From the NCBI RefSeq assembly GCF_004359215.1, contig NC_090610.1, positions 10,108,886 to 10,121,166 of the forward strand: a stretch of DNA of 12,281 nucleotides, written 5' to 3'. The notes under the pieces were generated by a model. That model made no database searches and had not been told where the DNA came from. It saw only the letters and a program-made list of their open reading frames with translations. The translations under genes were made by a program, and so were the position numbers. Shown piece by piece: positions 6,970-12,281 of this stretch. The first letter of the stretch is position 1, and the number at the start of each line of letters is the position of its first letter. The DNA comes from Bremia lactucae (lineage: Eukaryota > Oomycota > Peronosporomycetes > Peronosporales > Peronosporaceae).

Positions 6970-7963
6970 ACTGATACCGACCGTCTAGAGTACGAGTACA
7001 TAATAGGATTGTGTTATCAGTCGTACCGCCAATAGCCCTTTCAGTGGTCCTATTTCTGATGCAAGCAATGCATCGCACTTATCGGTCAAAACTTGATCCT
7101 TAAGGTGTACATGTCTCAACGTCGAGAATTCTTGAGCAATTCGAGGCACAAAAACATACATTTTTAGCCTTTGATTACTTTGAAACTCACTAAAACATCT
7201 TGTAAAAAGTGCAAGCGTGTCATTACATCAGTTTGGAAATCACCGCGACCATTCCGTCAATAATTATAAATCTTAGGCTTACTCAATATCGCTTAAACTG
7301 AACTATCCGACTATTTGACCCATTCTGAGGCCATCGCGGGCGCGGGTTTGACCTTACGGAAAAAAGTATCCGCCGTTTGTTTCGACAGGAAGCGCCTGAC
7401 TAACGCGGCATCCATTCAGTGACTTTAAACAACTCGCGTAGCCTTCACACATTTTCTCGAGTTAAATTCTATGATGTCGTGATTCTTAATGAGCCAGTTA
7501 TTCAAGAGCAAGGCGTCGCACAGGCAACTGCTTGTTTCTTAGCATCCTCTATCACGGTCGTCTCACTGGTCAGTTGTCAATAGGCCGCGCAGTAATAAAA
7601 TGTATGGGAGCGATCACTGTGTCGGATGAGAAAAGGAATGAATATTTAAGGCTTGAAATTTGAAGCCTATATGTTTCCTTAAAATGCATCGTGGTAATTG
7701 ATGCCATCAAATCTTGTTGGGCAAACAGATTCAAGTTATGCTAAACACCTACTATAAATTGATTCAAATGAAAAGGTTGAACAGTATCACTAAATTTATA
7801 TTACCGCTGGAATTAGGACATTGATGGACGCTTGAAATAACAGTTTTTTGTGCGACAAGCCTGTGAAAGACAAGAAGAACATGTATAAGTAAGTGCAAGC
7901 AAATTTGAATATGGCTAGAACGCGATGCTATTAGACCTCCTCCCGATTCAGCCTGTCAGCGTA

Positions 7964-7993
7964 TTAAAAGCTTACAACTTGAGAAGCTTTTAA
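7964..7993. repeat. 10-bp inverted repeat, 10-nt spacer
   Basis: TTAAAAGCTT (7964-7973) and AAGCTTTTAA (7984-7993) pair exactly. It could be a regulatory site or chance in AT-rich DNA. Confidence 0.6.
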
Positions 7994-8269
7994 CATAAGC
8001 TATTCTGATTGGGAATCATGTTAAGAGGACGATGGACGAATAAATTGTCAATTAGCCTTTTTGCTGCGGCTGTGAAGATGTTAGCAAAGACATAACTACC
8101 TGCTGTGTTGATGTGGTGCTCAATTGATGCAATTCAAACATCTTTGAGGAATTATGTGGCATGTGACATTATTGTAAGAAAAAATATTTCGTTTATAACT
8201 CGTTCGGTCAAGAATTCGAGAAGCTTCTACAACCCATTACATGGAAAACATTCGGTGCAAGTCTCATGA

Positions 8270-8287
8270 GTGTGTCGATCGACACAC
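8270..8287. repeat. 18-bp perfect palindrome
   Basis: GTGTGTCGATCGACACAC has no spacer. It lies about 60 bp before the candidate start at 8349, so it could be the binding site of a dimeric regulator. Confidence 0.75.
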
Positions 8288-8348
8288 AATGCCTTATAAT
8301 CCAATCGATTCTTAAAATTAATCAGTAGCAACAATCGCAAAGTTGGGT

Positions 8349-8843
8349 ATGTCAGACAATACCTTTTTACGTAGTAATCCTCACTTTTTAACACCAGCTG
8401 CAGCTTCTTTACAATTTAATACTAGCACTCGAAACCCATGTTGTGACGAGTGCGGTCTGCCTTTGGAGAGCAAATCACTTCCTTTGCGATGCACCCGCGG
8501 ACCTATCGGTTTATGACTATGCGAGCTGTAAAGTATTAAATGAAGGGATCATATTAGCCACTACCCACCTAGTGTACTTATCTTTTCAAAGAGCGCCCAT
8601 GCTGGACAGATTCTTTATCAAGCGTGTTCCTACCGATGGACTTGCAAAGTTCCGAGTGAAGTCGATGGTATTAGCTGGCACTTTGAGATCGAAAAGTATT
8701 TCCGAAACCGAAAGGTATAGCTCTGCAGGATTGGGGCACGACTCCAGCGACCTGTGCATCTCCTCGTCATGGCTGCGAAACGGCGAATAGCTCTTTCATT
8801 TAAGGCTTCTGAACCCGGATGCTCTTTAATATACACTTTTTAA
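8349..8843 (+). pseudogene. Unrecognised gene candidate, spliced or decayed, with a CxxC segment
   Basis: ATG at 8349 opens a frame that reads like a real exon and contains CCDECGLPLESKSLPLRC, then stops at 8514, 8529 and 8541. The same frame is open again from 8544 to TAG at 8718, with strongly protein-like sequence (YRWTCKVPSEVDGISWHFEI), and then from 8721 to TAA at 8841. An intron from GT at 8509 to AG at 8557 removes the stops but switches to another frame, which ends at 8790 (130 aa in total). No splice choice that I find joins the two best pieces, so either an indel has broken the gene or my intron is wrong. I do not recognise the product. Confidence 0.35.
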
Positions 8844-9704
8844 ATCGACGTGCCATTCATGTCGTTTGCTCTTCTTACTTGCAAACAACTACGGATTTTT
8901 TTACGAAGAAAAAATGTGTTGAATTTACTAAGATTCTAAAAGAATGGCAGCGACTGCTTTGCAAAATCTGTAACGTTGCAAGCTTTTTTGTCAGCGCCAT
9001 TTCTGAGCGGAACATGAAAGTATAGGAATGGAAACCTTTGTATTTAACGTGAAAATAGTTTAAATTACTACACAAAGTTTTTTGCAGTGTTTTTCTTGTG
9101 GTTGACTGCCGGAGGTTTTGTCTCCAAGCAGATGCAATGTGGAAGATCCGCATTTGCTCTGGGATCAAAAGTCAATTCATTGGTAAAATGTCAACGTTTC
9201 CTTGCTACTTTTTAAAACCTTCTTTTGTAGCCGCGACGTCACTTAGTACAAAAAAAATGGAAGAAACGTCAGAGATTTAGCGCTGAAAATTTGATTGGGC
9301 GTGTAATTTTCGGTGTAACTTATTTTCGATGTGTCTTTGTATACGTAAACCTTTTGGACCTCTAATAGCGAGAAATTAATTTTAAAAGGTTATTCGTGTA
9401 AAAATCGATCATCATTTTTTTGCCAATTGCAATGAAAACACGACAACTTTTGTTTGAAGGTAGTAGTACTCGTCGATTCCACTTTGTTGTTAGACTTGCT
9501 CTAATTGCATTACTTGTAGCGCGATGGCAGACGATTCACGCATCGTGCGATTTGAATATGACTAGGCACGCGCATGGTGGGAAGAGACCATAGCCTGGTC
9601 TATGGGATCGTACCAGCTATTGCGTATTGGATGTCGTGTGACACGTAAATCTCGTGGTGCGGTTGCAACCCGTCTATCGTTTGTAAAATCGGTCACATCG
9701 CGAA
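8844..9704. other. Intergenic region upstream of the PX gene
   Basis: No convincing gene. Splice-like signals occur (TTTTTTGCAG at about 9080, TTCTTTTGTAG at about 9230), with short protein-like stretches between them, but no phase-consistent model could be built. A small open frame starting MADDSRIVRF at about 9524 stops after 13 codons. Confidence 0.5.
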
Positions 9705-10412
9705 ATGACAGTTTTGAATCGAATCGCCTTCGAGGACCCGAACGACTTCGAATATGACCCTCGTTTTAGCATTAACACGGACCTAGGTCGCCACCTTTCA
9801 GAAATTTCGAAAAGTATAAAATTTGCCGTGATCCTTAATCAAATTCAGCGCATAGCGATTCGTGGTATCTGTGATCGACCCGAGCACGGCCTTTCGACAA
9901 TGTATGTGATAGATATCTATTCACAGCACACGCAAAAAGGGCTGCCCATTTCTAAGGTTAGGAATATCCGTTTGCCCAAGTGGTGTCAAATACACACACG
10001 GACTACAGAGCGTCCAGACTGCCAGGTCGAGCACTGCTACTCGGACTTTCGGGCTCTGCGCGAGAGGATCTATGAGGCAGTGGATGCCAGGGATGATGAA
10101 ATGCACCAAATGCGATGCTCCTACTGCAATCGTGTGCTATGGCTTATTACGTACGGCGACTTTCCATCGCGCTATCCAAACCAAGGACTTTTGGCAACAT
10201 ATACGGGATGGCGTCGCCTACTGACGCGCAGTCGGAGACATAAACTCGAGCACTTTATCAACGAGTTGCTGACTGCTGTCAAAGACGAGTCGTACCGGCA
10301 TGGTAAGGCGCAGTGCGAGCATTTTATGATGGCCTCGCAGCTCCTTCAAGCCTTCTTGCTTAAGTCGTCGGTCACGCATTGTCAGGAGTGGGAGTCCTGC
10401 AAAATTGAATAG
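9705..10412 (+). CDS. PX-domain protein with inserted CxxC
   Basis: An intact 235-aa frame. Residues about 50-190 fit a PX (phox homology) fold: beta strands including TMYVIDIYS, the YSDF motif at 112-115 with helix ALRERIYEAV, a loop with FPSRYPNQ in place of the Pro-rich loop, and the helices RRLLTRSRRHKLEHFINELL. PX domains bind phosphoinositides, usually PI3P on endosomes. C138-SY-C141 after the first helix is an insertion I associate with oomycete PX proteins. The Arg that normally precedes YSDF and contacts PI3P is replaced (EHCYSDF, Cys111), so lipid binding may differ. No transmembrane segment or signal peptide is visible. A poly(A) signal follows at 10433. The PX call is by motif reading only; the partner or pathway is unknown. 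Confidence 0.8.
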   Translation: MTVLNRIAFEDPNDFEYDPRFSINTDLGRHLSEISKSIKFAVILNQIQRIAIRGICDRPEHGLSTMYVIDIYSQHTQKGLPISKVRNIRLPKWCQIHTRTTERPDCQVEHCYSDFRALRERIYEAVDARDDEMHQMRCSYCNRVLWLITYGDFPSRYPNQGLLATYTGWRRLLTRSRRHKLEHFINELLTAVKDESYRHGKAQCEHFMMASQLLQAFLLKSSVTHCQEWESCKIE

Positions 10413-10432
10413 TCAGAATAGCTTTGTAAATT

Positions 10433-10438
10433 AATAAA
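10433..10438 (+). terminator. Poly(A) signal AATAAA of the PX gene
   Basis: AATAAA lies 21 bp after the stop codon. Confidence 0.65.
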
Positions 10439-10600
10439 GTGGTATGATGGATGGCACAAGACGATCGACAAGAGATGACAACAACGCTGCTGATAGAACG
10501 TCAATGGTGCACCATCATGACCGTAAGTCTATTTCAGGAATAGCTGCAATCCCCTAAATAAGTTAACGACTTGCTGTCATTAAAGTTGCGCTTTGTACAT

Positions 10601-10663
10601 GGTCAATTGCTTAAATAAAGTAATTAGACCCACCACTCGGGTGTTGTTCACATTTGTGACCAA
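10601..10663 (+). repeat. Direct repeat X, copy 1
   Basis: TGGTCAATT followed by TAATTAGACCCA, CACTCGGGTGT and CATTTG. A similar copy in the same order and orientation lies at 11471-11533. It marks the left edge of the second retroelement cluster. Confidence 0.75.
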
Positions 10664-10669
10664 CCCTTG

Positions 10670-10891
10670 TTAATGTGATGCACATAGGTGCATTAACATT
10701 AGGAGGGATGACGGCTAGCGTCATCCGTTACGCGAGGTATCTAGAAAGATACGCTCGCAATAGATATTGCTGATATCTAAAGAGATGACATTTTTGATCT
10801 GTAAAAATAGGTATTTATATTAAATGCGATTAAATATAAATCACTTTCTACTTAGTAAGTACGCACGAGGAGCCGGATTTCCGCTCCGTGT
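10670..10891 (+). mobile_element. Hairpin-rich sequence before the second LTR
   Basis: It contains AGGAGGGATGA (10701-10711), like the polypurine tract/LTR junction of the first element, then 180 bp absent from the first LTR. Perfect or near-perfect stems: 10678-10683/10688-10693, 10706-10713/10719-10726 (8 bp), 10732-10742/10747-10758 (11 bp, one bulge), 10761-10767/10773-10779. It is either the 5' part of a longer LTR or internal tail of a related family. Confidence 0.55.
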
Positions 10892-11319
10892 CGTTCCATG
10901 AAATTAACACTCAAATGTTGTTAATTAATATATCATCTAAAAGGTAGAAAATATTTGGAGGATATTACTTTAAATAGTAATGTTCAGAAACCTTAACCAT
11001 AAATAGGTATACGCCATCCTATCTATTCATCCCGCAGACTAATCAGCTGTAGATGTAAACAAAAGAGAGAGACATATCAGATTTCAATTGCATCCTTAGT
11101 ATTAGTTTATAATTAAATTAGCGTTAACAGACAGAAAGAAAAGAAACTTAATTGTATTAATACAGTTTTCATTTAACCCTCTTTGAGTTAGTTGTCTTAA
11201 ATAGAAGTCTTCCTCTGAACGTACTAGTGTACGTGAAATAACGTAAGGCACCACTCGCAACTGAAGCAGTGCGAAGTGGACTTGTACTGAAGCAGTACAA
11301 GTCGCAGTGCCCCGTGACA
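10892..11319 (+). mobile_element. Second LTR copy, related to the first
   Basis: It matches the first LTR from CGTTCCATGAAATT (first LTR 1894 onward) through the two CTGAAGCAG hairpins (11261-11269 and 11287-11295) to CCCCGTGACA at 11310-11319. It has one copy of the 3' unit instead of two. The first 15 bp of the first LTR are replaced by other sequence. No coding region of its own element is attached in a normal arrangement. Confidence 0.8.
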
Positions 11320-11470
11320 ACTAGAGTACTTAGTGTTTTGAGTGAGGTCGCTAAGGCGCCCACCACAACTACCTACTACACGCAAGATAAGATGATTTAA
11401 CCGTGTAACGTGCTAAAGTTGCCCCTATGTTACACAGTCCTCGTTAAGTACACTTGTTGTACTTAAAGGG
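11320..11470. other. Retroelement-derived filler
   Basis: No gene. A 9-bp hairpin with 5-nt loop lies at 11444-11452/11458-11466 (TTAAGTACA), in the style of the element tails, and GTGTAAC/GTTACAC arms lie at 11403-11409/11429-11435. Confidence 0.5.
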
Positions 11471-11533
11471 ATGGTCAATTACTAAATAATAGTAATTAGA
11501 CCCAACACTCGGGTGTGGTGCAAATTTGAGTGG
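11471..11533 (+). repeat. Direct repeat X, copy 2
   Basis: Homologous to 10601-10663 and 870 bp downstream of it, so the two copies bracket the second LTR. Confidence 0.75.
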
Positions 11534-11595
11534 TGCCTTACGTTATTTCACGAACACTAGTACGGGCAGAGGGAAACTTCTCTTTAGGGTAACTA
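11528..11595 (-). mobile_element. Inverted LTR fragment
   Basis: The sequence is the reverse complement of about 2187-2255 of the first LTR with a few changes (GTGGTGCCTTACGTTATTT, CTTCTCTTTAGGGTAACTA). It abuts the reverse transcriptase fragment, so the junction is a rearrangement and not a normal element boundary. Confidence 0.8.
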
Positions 11596-11598
11596 CTC

Positions 11599-12281
11599 AT
11601 GAGAGAGTCCGGTGTAGCCAAAACGGCAGTAAGCTCCCCAAGCGGTATGCTTTGGGAGTGGCTTGTGATGCCCCAAGGTTTGAAAAACGCACCAGCGACA
11701 TTCAACCGGGTGGTGGCTCACGTGATGCGTCAGCACTGTGCCTACGCGCCTCGTTACTTTCACGATGTATTCGTGCATAGTAGGGCTGAGGACGGGCTGA
11801 GCGCAATAGAGTCGCACAAGCGTCATTTAGACGCTGTGTTGCAGACTTTAAAGGACGCCCAATTGTACGTCAACTTGCAAAAGTGCGTCATAGGGGTCCC
11901 TGAGATACCTGTACTGGGCTGCATCGTTGGTACACATGGTGTACGAGCAGACCCAGACAAGGTAAAATCAGTAAAGGAATGGCCAATCCCACGGCATGTG
12001 AAGGATTTGCGCCAATTCCTAGGGCTCGCTAATTACTTGCATAAGTATAGCAAGAATTATGCGGAGCAAACTAAACCATTATCTGATCTCCTTAAAAAGG
12101 ACACAGAATGGGTTTGGTTAAAAGAACAAGAAGATGCGTTCACATCAGTGAAGCAATCTCTTGTAGAGGCACCGGTCTTGGCATTGCCAGACGCGGATAA
12201 GCCCTTTAGCGTCGTCTGCGATGCAAGTAATTTTGCAATCGGCAGCGCGCTCATGCAGAAGGATGACGACGGCGTTGACCG
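11599..12281 (+). pseudogene. pol: Ty3/gypsy Pol fragment: reverse transcriptase C-terminal half and start of RNase H (both ends incomplete)
   Basis: The frame is open from 11599 to the window edge (227 codons). Motifs in order: TAVSSPSGMLWEW, LVMPQGLKNAPATFNR (RT motif B), RYFHDVFVHS (motif C), LGCIVGTHGVRADPDKV, EWPIPRHVKDLRQFLGLANY (connection), and PFSVVCDASNFAIGSALMQ (RNase H with its first catalytic Asp). In motif C the first of the two catalytic Asp residues is His (CAC at 11761-11763), so polymerase activity should be lost. Gag, protease and the RT fingers are missing, replaced upstream by an inverted LTR piece. The frame is otherwise free of stops, so the damage may be fairly recent. 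Confidence 0.9.

Larger units (their letters stand above)
6970..8348. other. Long AT-rich intergenic region without a supported gene
   Basis: No ORF above about 60 codons convinces. It must hold the promoter of the minus-strand gene at its left end. Two features stand out: a locally GC-rich block at about 7321-7420, open on both strands for about 33 codons, and inverted repeats at 7964-7993 and 8270-8287. Confidence 0.6.

Noticed and set aside
8875..9168. Minus-strand frame of 97 codons
   Set aside because: AT-rich, Lys/Phe-rich composition and no motif; probably chance.
9524..9565. Short upstream start (MADDSRIVRF) as the true start of the PX gene
   Set aside because: It stops after 13 codons and no intron joins it in phase to the frame at 9705.

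Overview
The window looks like an oomycete nuclear genome (Peronosporales-like, such as Phytophthora or a downy mildew). This is inferred from chromodomain-bearing Ty3 elements, short GT-AG introns of 57-82 nt, closely packed host genes, and a PX protein with the inserted CxxC that I associate with oomycete PX proteins. No species can be named from the sequence alone.

Layout: (1) 1-2393 is the 3' end of a plus-strand Ty3/gypsy chromovirus: end of integrase and chromodomain (1-866), about 1 kb without a sense gene, a polypurine tract, and an LTR (about 1876-2393). The minus strand of the same stretch carries a long antisense gene (1803 to 163) with a Cys-rich segment and a C-terminal coiled coil, now broken by three lesions. 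The whole tail (about 59-1901) is packed with short near-perfect hairpins. (2) About 2400-10440 is an island of host genes: an unrecognised spliced gene end (about 2511-2929), a zinc alcohol dehydrogenase (3311-4393), an eight-exon syntaxin-6-type Qc-SNARE (4600-5789) that no single ORF reveals, a convergent gene for a putative zinc-binding basic protein (5959-6969, minus), a weak gene candidate at 8349-8843, and a PX-domain protein (9705-10412). (3) About 10600-12281 is a second, rearranged Ty3 cluster: a related LTR (about 10892-11319) with hairpin-rich flanks, two direct copies of a 60-bp segment around it, a short inverted LTR piece, and a reverse transcriptase/RNase H fragment with a damaged catalytic motif.

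The most unusual part is the retroelement tail. All three lesions in the antisense gene (frameshift, stop, frameshift) fall at imperfections of local hairpins, and in each case the change that would make the hairpin symmetrical would also repair the antisense reading frame. This supports both the hairpins and the antisense frame as ancestral. Two host genes, the SNARE and the PX protein, would both work in endosomal membrane traffic; nothing shows that they are co-regulated.
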